32,813 nt of DNA from Bacillota bacterium (GCA_030529605.1 JAUMWO010000006.1:1-32813); one strand, 5' to 3'. Positions 1 to 8,840 are shown, counted from the first letter of the stretch. Program-made: numbers and translations. Notes: a model not told the origin generated them from the letters alone.

Positions 1-1032
1 TTTCACAGATGCCTCTTCCCCTCTTTGAGCTCCGATCGTTATTGTAATATTATAGCGGTCCTTTACCTGATCCCACGCGTCCACTCCCGCTCGGTGATCG
101 AGCAGTGTCATGTAGGCGATCGTCACCGAATGAAACGAAGCACTCATGACAACGAAAGACAGCAACTGGGCGGAAAGTAAAATTCCTAGGACAGCATGGT
201 TGTGGCGCTTCCCTTTGATGAGCGCCAGCAAACCCTGCTTGCGAACCCCGACCATGTAAATCAAACACAAAATAAAAGAAATTGCGAAAAGCGTGACCCC
301 ATATAGGACGATACCGGAGAGCAGGGTCAAAACCAAGTGATGTTGACCCCCATCGCCAATCAGCATTCCGACGATACCGACCAAACCAGCAAAAACACAG
401 GCGAGCAAAATTTCACATCCATCCCGCAACCACGATTTCACCGCGATCGCCGGGAGTCTTCCCCCTGAAATCAGTCGTATTCCGACGCTCCGAAGTTCAT
501 CCATGCGCGATATACTCACGATCGAAGCATAGGTCAGGGAGAGAATGAGGAATAGGATGATGCGATGCGAACCGATTAGAACGCTCAATGCCAAGGACCA
601 ATACGATTGCGCCTTATACGCTTTTACAGAGTATCCCAATGATTTTAGAGTTTTCTTTAGAATCCGGACATCCAAATCCCCCGAAACGATGAGAAAACTA
701 CCTCCTACCTTCTCACTTCCGTAGGCATCTTCCTCCGAAACTTCTTCCAGTAATTCCGGCTTTGCGCCATCGCCGAAAAATCGATACTTAAAATTGATTC
801 TACCGTCCGAAGACGGTAGAATCATTCTCTTAGCAATGAGGCTGTCGTGTTCCATCGCAATGCGAAGCATATCCTGTTCCAGATTGCCCCCCGAGCCTCG
901 ATTCAAATCAACGTCGACCGAAGGATAAAGTAGAAAAGCAAAGGTGACAGACTCCTTTGTTACGGACCACAAAAGGAGTATTGTCATGAGCAGTGCTGAG
1001 AACAAAACAAACAGACGTTTTCGCATTAACAT
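1..1032 (-). CDS. Bacteriocin-associated-type integral membrane protein, partial (C-terminus beyond window)
   Basis: The first 344 codons of a gene that runs off the left edge. An N-terminal hydrophobic segment (residues 7-24) is followed by an extracytoplasmic region of about 120 residues. Further hydrophobic segments lie near 147-173, 204-226, 233-262 and 279-297. The short loops between them contain RMDELRSVGIRLISGG and LIKGKRHNHAV. This layout (one helix, an outer domain, then a helix bundle with a positively charged R..E...G loop and an I.KGK loop) matches my recollection of the bacteriocin-associated integral membrane (putative immunity) family, related to ABC-exporter permeases. The assignment rests on pattern only. 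Start: ATG at 1032 (a second in-frame ATG is at 1026), behind a GGGGGA stretch about 13 nt upstream, which is a weak site. A partner ATPase or bacteriocin gene would be expected just outside the window. It could also be an unrelated ABC permease. Confidence 0.55.
   Translation of the reverse strand, partial: MLMRKRLFVLFSALLMTILLLWSVTKESVTFAFLLYPSVDVDLNRGSGGNLEQDMLRIAMEHDSLIAKRMILPSSDGRINFKYRFFGDGAKPELLEEVSEEDAYGSEKVGGSFLIVSGDLDVRILKKTLKSLGYSVKAYKAQSYWSLALSVLIGSHRIILFLILSLTYASIVSISRMDELRSVGIRLISGGRLPAIAVKSWLRDGCEILLACVFAGLVGIVGMLIGDGGQHHLVLTLLSGIVLYGVTLFAISFILCLIYMVGVRKQGLLALIKGKRHNHAVLGILLSAQLLSFVVMSASFHSVTIAYMTLLDHRAGVDAWDQVKDRYNITITIGAQRGEEASVK
795..824 (-). other. Perfect 13-bp hairpin with UUCG tetraloop inside a coding region
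   Basis: Arms 795-807 and 812-824 are exact reverse complements around a CGAA loop on the + strand. In the minus-strand transcript the loop is therefore UUCG closed by C-G, the hyperstable tetraloop class. It is followed in the transcript by AUUUUAAG. It lies in codons encoding the extracytoplasmic part of the membrane protein (around residues 70-80). Confidence 0.7.
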
Positions 1033-1056
1033 AAGTCAACTACAATCCCCCGCAAC

Positions 1057-1092
1057 CATATTGAACCAAAATAAACACAATTTTTCAATATG
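1057..1092. promoter_or_regulatory. Inverted repeat upstream of the membrane protein gene
   Basis: CATATTGAA at 1057-1065 and TTCAATATG at 1084-1092 are exact inverted copies separated by 18 AT-rich bases, 25 bases upstream of the ATG at 1032. The arrangement suits a dimeric regulator site or a leader hairpin. A possible minus-strand promoter (TTGACG, then TAAAAT after about 15 bases) lies further upstream but is poorly spaced. No terminator was recognised for the gene ending at 1167. Confidence 0.4.
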
Positions 1093-1166
1093 ATACAAGA
1101 GAGTCATTTTATCCCGCTACAGATTCCGTCAAAGCACTTCGGAACGAACGGTAAATACTACGTCAC

Positions 1167-3221
1167 TCAGCGATTCCACTGTGTTTCGATCCGGCGGAAG
1201 TAATCGCGATCCAGCATCGCTTCGCTGACATAAAACATCGCATCGACTTCGGCTTTTCGGCGCTCCAGCAATTCCGGAGCAATCGACACCCCTTCGGACG
1301 ACGGGCGGAATTGGTTCTTCACCGAATCGAAGTAGCCTTCGTCGCTGATCCAGCTCCGGTCAACGAAGGGGATCAGCATCGGCGCATCGGAAAAAATATC
1401 GCGCCCCATAAAAAATCGCGAGTCAAAGTCCAGTCCGAAGAGATTGGACAGTGTCGGGAGCAAATCAAAACTCGAGCCGATTTTACCCGTGTCGATCGGC
1501 TCCATCCCGTCGACATAAAGAATGCAGGCATTCTCGTACAATTCGAAGCGTCGGTCGACCTCATGCCCCGTCAGTTCATCAATGACTTCGTAAGGGAGTC
1601 CATAAGGATAGTGATCCGCAATGATTGCAATCACAGTTCGTTCCGCGATCCCGCGCTTACGCAGCTCGCGCAGCAGATATTCGACCGCTCGATCCAGTTC
1701 GATCTGGCAGGCGAAATAAGCCTTCGCCGTCTCAGAAACATCCAGATGCTCCACCAACGAACGGTTCTTGCGGCTGATGAAATTCCCACCGAAATTGTAT
1801 TGGAGATGTCCGCTCACCGTCATATAGTAGGTGTGAAACTTCGGCTCGTCCATATACTCGAGTGCGGACAGCTCCATCATCTCGAGATCGGATTCCGGCC
1901 ATACTTCGGTCACAGCAAGCCCGAGGCCCAGTCCTTTGTAGTCGTAGCCGAGGTTCGGGTGGGATATGTCGCGGCCATAATATTCATAGTAGTGGTTGTG
2001 ATATGCTTTGGTGGTATAACCGAGCCGGCGAAACTGGTTGCCGAGAGCGAACGGAAGGGAAGTGGTCCCGGATGTCGCCATTGACCAGACCCCCGGCTTC
2101 GGGATACGGCTGAGAAGCGCCACATATTCTCCATCCGAAGTGCTGACTCCCCAAAGCGGCGTATAGAATGTTTGAAAACGCACTCCGCCATGCATCATTC
2201 GATGCAGCGTCGGCGTAAGCTCCGGATGGACGGCGAGGTGAGAAAATCCTTCCGCTGTGATCTGAATCAGGTTGTAGTCCTTGAATTTCCCCGTGTAAGC
2301 ATTGGTTTCGCTCGGCGTTTTCTGCCGAAAATATCGGTGCAGATTTCCCAGCACCGGGTCCGTCTCCTGTGCGATTAAGGCATCAAAATCGATCGAAAGG
2401 ACTTGAGGCTTAACAGGAACCTGTTCCGCAGACACCGCGGTGCCTGCCGAACCACTACTCAACACGGGGTTGGACAAGGTTTCGGCGTGCACAAAATCGA
2501 CCGCAGAATCCGATGGCGATTCCGATGCGGACGGAATCCCCCCGACCAGTTGACCGATGCCGGCAGCTTGCGGCACCTCGCGCACATGCGAGAGCAGATC
2601 CACCCAAGCATAGCTGAGTGCGCCGATGCTGTCGACCGCATCCGTCGGTATCACGCGTCCGAAGTACTGCGCTTTGGCGCGGTTCGGGGAATCCCCGGTC
2701 AAACCGAGCGTCGCGATTCCGAAGGTGAACACGGCAGCGGTAAGCAAAATCGCATTTTGCCAAGAGCGGGGGGCAATCGGGTGGCACAGCGCCCGGCGCA
2801 GGAGCAACGACGCGATCGCAGGGACCGTCAGCAGGGCAAGCGGAATCGCATTGCCTGCAAGCGTGCTTAAAATCACATCCATAAAAGCAAACCCTTGTCC
2901 CGCTCTCAGGAAGGAGTAGCTCGAGTAAAAGGTTCGAAAGATCTGGTAGTAGATCAACTGGGACGCAAAATAGATGTATACGACCGCGTGGAGCGAAATC
3001 ACACCGATTCGACATACTGCGGCAACCGGATGTCTCGACACATAAGTGAACAATGCGGCCGGAGGCGCGGCAAACCATAATGCGAACCACAGCGCGCCAC
3101 TCGCCCAATTCCCCGTGCTGAATACACGAAGAACCGTCTCCATATAGAACAAAGAAAGAAGGAAGAACAGCCCGGTTCCCATGGGAGACCAAGGCTGTTT
3201 CACACGAACTTGTAATCTCAT
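1167..3221 (-). CDS. LTA synthase family protein (membrane phosphoglycerol transferase/sulfatase fold)
   Basis: A 684-residue protein. About five membrane helices occupy the first 175 residues. A Ser-rich linker (about 225-270) follows, then an extracellular alkaline-phosphatase-fold domain. LtaS active-site elements can be placed: metal-binding Glu324 in ITAEGF, the nucleophile Thr361 in GVSTSDGEY, His472 in SGHLQYN, and Asp536-His537 in IIADHYPYGL. The length matches LtaS-family enzymes, which transfer glycerol-phosphate from phosphatidylglycerol onto lipoteichoic acid or related cell-envelope glycopolymers. I cannot tell an LTA polymerase from a primase or a glycan-modifying relative. The ATG directly abuts the TAA of the upstream desulfidase gene (TAAATG), so translation is probably coupled. 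Its own ribosome binding site is weak (TTGGAT). Confidence 0.85.
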   Translation of the reverse strand: MRLQVRVKQPWSPMGTGLFFLLSLFYMETVLRVFSTGNWASGALWFALWFAAPPAALFTYVSRHPVAAVCRIGVISLHAVVYIYFASQLIYYQIFRTFYSSYSFLRAGQGFAFMDVILSTLAGNAIPLALLTVPAIASLLLRRALCHPIAPRSWQNAILLTAAVFTFGIATLGLTGDSPNRAKAQYFGRVIPTDAVDSIGALSYAWVDLLSHVREVPQAAGIGQLVGGIPSASESPSDSAVDFVHAETLSNPVLSSGSAGTAVSAEQVPVKPQVLSIDFDALIAQETDPVLGNLHRYFRQKTPSETNAYTGKFKDYNLIQITAEGFSHLAVHPELTPTLHRMMHGGVRFQTFYTPLWGVSTSDGEYVALLSRIPKPGVWSMATSGTTSLPFALGNQFRRLGYTTKAYHNHYYEYYGRDISHPNLGYDYKGLGLGLAVTEVWPESDLEMMELSALEYMDEPKFHTYYMTVSGHLQYNFGGNFISRKNRSLVEHLDVSETAKAYFACQIELDRAVEYLLRELRKRGIAERTVIAIIADHYPYGLPYEVIDELTGHEVDRRFELYENACILYVDGMEPIDTGKIGSSFDLLPTLSNLFGLDFDSRFFMGRDIFSDAPMLIPFVDRSWISDEGYFDSVKNQFRPSSEGVSIAPELLERRKAEVDAMFYVSEAMLDRDYFRRIETQWNR

Positions 3222-4490
3222 TTAGTCGCAATCCAACATGATCTTTAAAATCTGGTCGTCCGTCGCTTTCATTCCGTCTCGCGCCATCTTGCCGACTGAG
3301 CGAATCGTATCTTCAACATCCGCTTTGACGATGCCGTCCCCTGCCTGGTAGACTTTGTTCTCCATCGCGAGCAAGTGAGCCATCATCGCGGCGTCCAATC
3401 CGGCCGCGATCTTGATCGCGCAAGAAGCCTTCGCCCCGTCACAGACGATGCCGATGATGTTGGCCAGCGTGTCCGTGATGGTCATCTTGATTTGATCCAG
3501 AGTTCCTCCTGCGAGATAAGTGATCGCCGCACCGCTGGATGTGCAGGCAGAAACGACGCCGCAGAAGGCAGACAGTCTGCCGATCAGCGTTTTTTGATGA
3601 ATGGTCAGCAGGTTGGATAAGAGCAGAGCACGAATCACCGTATCTTCCGGCAGATACTTTTCGCGTGCATAAACGATGACCGGAACCGAAGAAGAGATAC
3701 CTTGATTTCCACTGCCGGAATTGGTTACAACCGGAAGCGTACAACCGCTCATTCTCGCCTCGGATGCAGCGGCAGTATAGGCTTTAATCACCTGGAACAC
3801 GTGATCCTCACCGAACTTGAGAAGCGTGCTCCCGATTCGGAGCCCGTAGGTCCCGCTCAGTCCTTCGCGCGCGATCGCCATATTCATTTTCATCTGACGA
3901 CGGATGAGTGGGCGCACCAAGTCGAGGTCGACCGTTGTCGCAAACTCGTAGATTCCGTTGACCGTTAAAAAACTTCGGTCCTTTAAAGCGCCGAGATACG
4001 CCTCTTTGTTCTCTTCTTTTTTTACCAAGATCTCATCGTTGCGTTCAACTCGGACGACATTGGTATGGTAGTCCGTGATTTCAACGAGTGCACGATCCGA
4101 TCCGTGATATGCCGTAATCTTGATATGAAGCGGCTTCGTCGTCGTCAAGGCCTCGACCTGCGCGACTTCTTCGGCAACCAAATCCTGAATGCGACGGACG
4201 TCCTCGTCGGTCAATTTGGATAACACTTCCATGCCGTAACGCGCCCCATTGCTCACCACTCCTGCAACGGCGCTGACCGCGATCCCGCGCTGCCCCTGCG
4301 TGTTGGGCACAACGACGGATTTGACATTCTTGATGATGTTGTTGCTGCATTCGACCAAAAGTCGCTCCGGGAACGCTTTGAGTGTTTCTCTGGCAAGAGC
4401 GGCAGCGTAAGCAATGGCGATCGGTTCGGTACAACCGAGCGCAGGCACAAGCTCTTCTTCCAACACATCGATGTACTGCTGGTGGTTCAT
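3222..4490 (-). CDS. L-cysteine desulfidase family protein (CyuA/YhaM, UPF0597)
   Basis: A 422-residue protein of the UPF0597 family, related to the beta/alpha fold of Fe-S L-serine dehydratases. Members such as CyuA break down L-cysteine to pyruvate, ammonia and sulfide in anaerobes. The signature ALGCTEPIA near the N-terminus provides Cys20. Cys310, Cys316, Cys350 and Cys357 (CGVVSAC and CDGAKASC) form the C-terminal cysteine set expected to bind a 4Fe-4S cluster. TNSGSGNQG is also present. The start at 4490 is preferred over an upstream in-frame ATG at 4580 because GGGGAG lies 8 nt upstream and the family begins at this Met. The gene is first in a two-gene unit with the LTA-synthase-like gene and divergent from fau. 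Use of serine or another amino acid instead of cysteine is possible. Confidence 0.85.
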   Translation of the reverse strand: MNHQQYIDVLEEELVPALGCTEPIAIAYAAALARETLKAFPERLLVECSNNIIKNVKSVVVPNTQGQRGIAVSAVAGVVSNGARYGMEVLSKLTDEDVRRIQDLVAEEVAQVEALTTTKPLHIKITAYHGSDRALVEITDYHTNVVRVERNDEILVKKEENKEAYLGALKDRSFLTVNGIYEFATTVDLDLVRPLIRRQMKMNMAIAREGLSGTYGLRIGSTLLKFGEDHVFQVIKAYTAAASEARMSGCTLPVVTNSGSGNQGISSSVPVIVYAREKYLPEDTVIRALLLSNLLTIHQKTLIGRLSAFCGVVSACTSSGAAITYLAGGTLDQIKMTITDTLANIIGIVCDGAKASCAIKIAAGLDAAMMAHLLAMENKVYQAGDGIVKADVEDTIRSVGKMARDGMKATDDQILKIMLDCD

Positions 4491-4539
4491 TGTCTGTACT
4501 CCCCTAGATTTTCCCTCGATTCGATTTTGAATCGCCCAT

Positions 4540-4548
4540 ATCATACCA
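4540..4548 (-). promoter_or_regulatory. Extended -10 promoter for the desulfidase gene
   Basis: The minus strand reads TGGTATGAT, an extended -10 (TGN-TATGAT) about 50 bases before the start codon at 4490, with no clear -35. The surrounding TTTTATGGTATGATAT nearly matches the promoter of the intact adhesin at 13802-13810. Between this promoter and the start lies CGATTC-N6-GAATCG (4517-4534), a possible operator. Confidence 0.55.
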
Positions 4549-4582
4549 TAAAACACAGGAGCGCTCCGCTTGAATCTCAATT

Positions 4583-4591
4583 TGTTATAAT
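4583..4591 (+). promoter_or_regulatory. Extended -10 promoter for fau
   Basis: TGTTATAAT on the + strand is a perfect extended -10, 25 bases before the fau start codon. No -35 is seen at the proper distance. It is back-to-back with the desulfidase promoter. Confidence 0.6.
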
Positions 4592-4616
4592 CGAAACAAA
4601 AGAATCGAGGAGTCCT

Positions 4617-5177
4617 ATGAAAAAAGAACTACGGAAACGGATCATCGCCGAGCGCAAAGCGATCCCGGCTGAGCGGCAAATCGCAATCGGGAAGCAAGTT
4701 TCTAAAAAGTTGTTGGAGGAACACTTGCCGTCCGTCATTTGCAGTTATGTCGCCTTCCGCGGTGAAGTCGATCTCGAAGCCTTTCACCGCGAGGTCCTTG
4801 CCAGCGGGCGGATCTTACTCCTCCCGTACACGACCCCGACCGAAATGATTTTCTGTGAAGTGGATTCGCTCGAGGACCTGATCCTGAGCCCGATGGGGAT
4901 CCCGGAGCCGAACCCTTCGCGATCCAGGCGATGGACCTACGATGAAATCTGGGCTGCCGCCCCCTTTGTCGCTACGCCCGGAGTCGCATTTACCCCCGAC
5001 GGATATCGAATGGGTTACGGTGGAGGCTATTACGACCGCTTCTTTGCCAAGCGTACCGCTCAGGGCGTCAAACGCGGAACGGTCGTGGGCATCTGTCACA
5101 AATTGCAAGTATTGGATGCTCTTCCGATCGAAGAACACGATATCCCGGTCGATCGCTTGTGCTTTATTTCCGAATGA
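4617..5177 (+). CDS. fau: 5-formyltetrahydrofolate cyclo-ligase
   Basis: A 186-residue enzyme converting 5-formyl-THF to 5,10-methenyl-THF with ATP, in cytoplasmic one-carbon metabolism. The N-terminus (MKKELRKRIIAERKAI) is the usual basic helix. The C-terminal half carries the family signature GYRMGYGGGYYDRFF, with PGVAFTPDG just before it. Full length for the family. The start at 4617 has GAGGAG just upstream; an in-frame ATG at 4482 would overlap the divergent promoters and add non-family sequence. The cyclic-di-GMP gene begins 33 bases after the stop, with no terminator between, so the two are probably co-transcribed. Confidence 0.93.
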   Translation: MKKELRKRIIAERKAIPAERQIAIGKQVSKKLLEEHLPSVICSYVAFRGEVDLEAFHREVLASGRILLLPYTTPTEMIFCEVDSLEDLILSPMGIPEPNPSRSRRWTYDEIWAAAPFVATPGVAFTPDGYRMGYGGGYYDRFFAKRTAQGVKRGTVVGICHKLQVLDALPIEEHDIPVDRLCFISE

Positions 5178-5210
5178 TTGGGTATGAGTGCACTGTATGC
5201 GAGGTGAAAG

Positions 5211-7949
5211 ATGAATTCGGAAGAAAGTATCTTGGAATGCAGTCTGATGCGGGACTACTTGGATTCGGTGTTGACTGCACCGCTGGTCAACCCGATCGAT
5301 GCAACATTTCAATTTATTCGTCGCATGTTTCCGAGCGAACGCGTTTACATTTTTGAATTGACCGACAAGGGAACCGCATTCAGCAACACCTACGAATGGT
5401 GTGCCGAAGGAATCATTCCGCAGAAGGACATGTTGCAAAACGAGCCGATCGAGTCGATCGACTGGTGGATGGAGCTCTTTGAAGGGGGAAATCCCGTCGT
5501 GATTTCGGACTTGGAAGAGATTCGTTATCAACACGCTCGCGCCTATGCTGCGTTGAAACCTCAAGACATCACCTCCCTGATCACATTCCCCCTCCGCCAT
5601 GAGCGCGAATTTCTAGGGTTTATCGGGGTTGACAATTTTCAGCTTGATCAGACGGACGATATCTCACGCTTCTTGGCAAAAGCAGAACCTTACATCGTTT
5701 CGTTCCTATTGCAGAGCAACCGCCTCCATGAGTTGGAATACCGTTGCTACCACGATCCTTTGACCGGCGCGAAAAACCAGCTCGCTCTTGCGGAAGCGGA
5801 TTCCGTACGACGCGAGACGTCCAGTTTGGGCGTCGTATTCTGCGACATTTCAGGGCTTCGAATGATCAACGATTACATCGGTCAAAAAGCGGGGGATCAA
5901 GCGATTGTTCAGTGTTACCAACTCCTACGCTCCGTCTTCCCTACCGACTCGATCTTCCGCCTCGGCGGGGATGAATTTGCAAGCCTATGTTTCGATATCG
6001 ACCAAGCGCAATTCGAACAGAAGGTACAAACGCTGCGGCAGATGGTGCTGAAGCACGAGCAACACATCACGGTCGGCAGCGTATGGACCGAGAAGCAACC
6101 GATTCACGTGCGAACCCAGCTTTCCCTTGCCGAAGCCTCGATGCACAACGAAAAATACAGTTCATACCGTGCTCCAAATGCTCGCATCGTATGTTCCGCT
6201 TCACCGCTCCTCGCAAACCCCGATATCAAGCTTCAACGTGAGGACTTGGCACCGGATTCCGGTGAAAGTGAGTTTACACGGTTCATGCAGAGCAATTACT
6301 TTAACCCCGAGATCCTCATCCAGTCGGTCACAGCTGCAGACGGACTCAATTATCTTTACTTCGGGGATCTTCAGAGCAATATATTCTATATCTCCGATAA
6401 CATGCGCGATCTCTTCGGATTCCAAAGCAATACGGTCGCAAACTTGATTGCAGTTTGGGAAAATCGAATCAGCAACCCAGAAGACCTCCATATGTACCGC
6501 CGCGACATCGCTGAGCTTCTGAAACAAAAAAAAGACATCCACGATCTCCGATACCGCGTCTTCGACGTCTCGGGGCACGAGATCTGGATTCACTGTCACG
6601 GCCATGTCCACTGGAACGAGGATCGCACGGAGCCTCTTTTTTTCGCGGGCTGCATCATCCGCCATGAGCAGGACTCGATGGTCGATCCGATCACCAGCTT
6701 CGCCAAAGAACCTGCAGCGATCACAAAGTTGGCGATGTATCAAGCCGACGAGACTCCGATCTCAATCATCGGCTTTGCGATCAATAGCTTCACGGAGATC
6801 AACGAACTGCGCGGACGCCATGTCGCCAACAAATTACTCAATGACATCGCGCGCCGCGTGATCGAGCACTTTGAAGGCAGACTTCAGTTCTATCGTCTCG
6901 ACGGATTACGTTTTCTTGCGATTCGAACCCCGGCCTGCCGCGAGCGCGCCGAAACCTTGGCCATCCGACTCCGCGACCTGATCGGAGCGCAGTTCCGCGC
7001 GCACAATGTCATGGTACGCAAGCCTTGCGCAATCAGTGTGATGAATTCGAATGCCGGAATTACGACCCCCGAGGAAATTATTTCAACAACAATCTCTCTG
7101 CTCGCTTATGCAAAGAATTCCCCGGATCAGGACTATGTGATTCACTCGCCGGAGGCATTGGAAGAACAACACAACCACACAGAAATGGTGTTCGAAATCG
7201 CAAAAGACGTCCAAAATGGCATGGAGAATTTCCGCCTGGTCGTGCAACCAACCGTTCGTGCAACCGATAAAAAAATCATCGGCGGTGAGGCGTTGCTTCG
7301 TTGGAAATTACACGACAAACCGGTTCCACCGGATGTCTTCATTCCGATCTTAGAAAAAAACCGGCTGATCTCCTCAGCCGGTCGCTGGGTTTTTGAACAG
7401 GCAGTGCGAATCACAAAGCGCACAATCGCTCTCAACCCGGATTTTCATATGGCATTCAACGTAAGTTATCTACAGGTTCTCGACCCGGATTTCTTTCCGT
7501 ATATGAAGCAGGTTTTGAATACGTATGAACTGGAAGCGTCCCGGCTGACTTTGGAGTTGACCGAGACCAACTTCGACGATTCTCCTCAAAAACTCCAAGA
7601 ATTTTTCGACTCCTGTCAAAAACTCGGGATTCGAGTCGCACTGGATGACTTCGGCAACGGGTACTCGTCTCTGGGGCTGCTGCTCAAGTACCCGACGCAA
7701 ATCGTGAAGCTGGATCGCTCCATGTTAAACGGAATGAACTCCTCTGACGAAAATCGGAAGTTCATCTCCAGCATCGTGGGCGCCTGCCATGCATTCGGAA
7801 AAGAGGTTTGTGCCGAAGGTGTGGAAACCGCAGATGATTATGAAATGGTTCATCAGGCAGGTTGCGACATGATTCAAGGATATTACTTCTCTAAACCGCT
7901 CGAAATGAACGATTTTTATCAACTGGTCGCTGAGCGCGACCGCTTCTAA
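5211..7949 (+). CDS. GAF-GGDEF-PAS-GGDEF(degenerate)-EAL cyclic-di-GMP turnover protein
   Basis: A 912-residue protein without membrane helices. A GAF-like sensor occupies about residues 15-170. A first GGDEF domain (about 175-330) has an intact RLGGDEF at 250-256 and Asp212. A PAS/PAC sensor spans about 365-490. A second GGDEF-like domain (about 492-645) has a decayed motif, RLDGLRF (562-568). A C-terminal EAL domain (about 658-912) keeps the catalytic set: EALLRW (Glu693), Asn750, ELTE (782-785), DDFG (Asp812-Asp813), Lys833, EGVE and Gln889. It is therefore likely a phosphodiesterase that hydrolyses cyclic-di-GMP, and may also synthesise it through the first GGDEF. The ATG at 5211 follows GAGGTG by 4 bases. 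It probably shares fau's promoter. The second GGDEF is presumably regulatory or structural. No terminator is seen before the convergent HAD gene. Confidence 0.92.
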   Translation: MNSEESILECSLMRDYLDSVLTAPLVNPIDATFQFIRRMFPSERVYIFELTDKGTAFSNTYEWCAEGIIPQKDMLQNEPIESIDWWMELFEGGNPVVISDLEEIRYQHARAYAALKPQDITSLITFPLRHEREFLGFIGVDNFQLDQTDDISRFLAKAEPYIVSFLLQSNRLHELEYRCYHDPLTGAKNQLALAEADSVRRETSSLGVVFCDISGLRMINDYIGQKAGDQAIVQCYQLLRSVFPTDSIFRLGGDEFASLCFDIDQAQFEQKVQTLRQMVLKHEQHITVGSVWTEKQPIHVRTQLSLAEASMHNEKYSSYRAPNARIVCSASPLLANPDIKLQREDLAPDSGESEFTRFMQSNYFNPEILIQSVTAADGLNYLYFGDLQSNIFYISDNMRDLFGFQSNTVANLIAVWENRISNPEDLHMYRRDIAELLKQKKDIHDLRYRVFDVSGHEIWIHCHGHVHWNEDRTEPLFFAGCIIRHEQDSMVDPITSFAKEPAAITKLAMYQADETPISIIGFAINSFTEINELRGRHVANKLLNDIARRVIEHFEGRLQFYRLDGLRFLAIRTPACRERAETLAIRLRDLIGAQFRAHNVMVRKPCAISVMNSNAGITTPEEIISTTISLLAYAKNSPDQDYVIHSPEALEEQHNHTEMVFEIAKDVQNGMENFRLVVQPTVRATDKKIIGGEALLRWKLHDKPVPPDVFIPILEKNRLISSAGRWVFEQAVRITKRTIALNPDFHMAFNVSYLQVLDPDFFPYMKQVLNTYELEASRLTLELTETNFDDSPQKLQEFFDSCQKLGIRVALDDFGNGYSSLGLLLKYPTQIVKLDRSMLNGMNSSDENRKFISSIVGACHAFGKEVCAEGVETADDYEMVHQAGCDMIQGYYFSKPLEMNDFYQLVAERDRF

Positions 7950-7971
7950 ATTCGAGGTTGGTTTCCCCCGA

Positions 7972-8793
7972 CTATTTCGCATGCTCCGCAAGCCAGCGTG
8001 CGACGGAATCCTCGTGATTGGCTCCAATCACTTCCGTCGCGACGGCTTTCAACTCCGGCACCGCATTCGCCACAGCATAGCACTCGTCCGCTACACGGAA
8101 CATGGAGATGTCGTTGAGACCATCTCCGAAAACAACGAGTCGATCGCAGCCCCAAAGCTGTTTGAGGTGCAAAATCGCATTGGCTTTCGTTGCTTGCCGC
8201 GGCATAATTTCGCACCAGTAATCCTTGCTGTACAGCTCCTCATGGAAAATGCAGTTGAAACGAGGATCTTCCTTTAACGCTTCGTAGAGCGGCTCGACCT
8301 CCGTCTTCGTTCCGATGCACGTGAAGTAAAAAACCTCCCCTTCATAGAGATCCGCACCGCGATGCAACGGACGAAAACGCTTGTCGCCCGCACGCGACCG
8401 GTAATACGCCTGAATCCCGGGGTTTTCATTTTCGATGATCCAAGATACTTTCTCAACCCCACTCACACTCGCATAAACCAGCGGATGGATATCCAGGCGC
8501 TCCAAATGGGATCGAATATCCTCCACTTCCTGCGAATCAAAGGAGTGCGAAAGCAGCGTCTCATGGGTTTTCGGGTCGATAATCAATCCGCCGTTGTACA
8601 CGACGACCGGGCCGCTCGTGTTCACATTGGGAGCGACGGTCGAGGCCGAGGAAAGCGAACGTGCCGTCGCATAGGTAAACAAAATCCCGCGCTCCAACAA
8701 CGCATCGATGATACGCGCACTGTTTTCCGTCACGCGCATTTCCGGATTGAGCAAAGTGCCGTCCAAGTCACTCACATAAAGGGTTTTAGACAA
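7972..8793 (-). CDS. Cof-type HAD-IIB family phosphatase
   Basis: A cytoplasmic HAD hydrolase of about 273 residues. Motif I is VSDLDGTLLNP near the N-terminus, with the nucleophile as the first Asp. Motif II (TYATARS) follows, then a C2-type cap (about residues 80-190). Motif IV is VVFGDGLNDISMF near the C-terminus, followed by the usual YAVANA. Members dephosphorylate sugar phosphates, pyridoxal phosphate or flavin precursors; the substrate cannot be predicted. The TTG at 8793 is my preferred start because AAGGAG sits 6 bases upstream. An ATG at 8799 lies directly on that site, and a TTG at 8811 would be further upstream. The gene follows the terminator of the adhesin gene and has no obvious promoter, so it may depend on readthrough. 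Confidence 0.88.
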   Translation of the reverse strand: MSKTLYVSDLDGTLLNPEMRVTENSARIIDALLERGILFTYATARSLSSASTVAPNVNTSGPVVVYNGGLIIDPKTHETLLSHSFDSQEVEDIRSHLERLDIHPLVYASVSGVEKVSWIIENENPGIQAYYRSRAGDKRFRPLHRGADLYEGEVFYFTCIGTKTEVEPLYEALKEDPRFNCIFHEELYSKDYWCEIMPRQATKANAILHLKQLWGCDRLVVFGDGLNDISMFRVADECYAVANAVPELKAVATEVIGANHEDSVARWLAEHAK

Positions 8794-8813
8794 ATTCATC
8801 TCCTTCTTCAACG

Positions 8814-8840
8814 AAAAACGCCGCCCCGTTTGGAGCGGCG
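8814..8840 (-). terminator. Rho-independent terminator of the intact adhesin gene
   Basis: On the minus strand a 9-bp stem (CGCCGCTCC / GGGGCGGCG, one G-U pair) with loop AAAC is followed by TTTTT. It begins 16 bases after the adhesin stop codon and ends just before the HAD gene. Confidence 0.85.
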
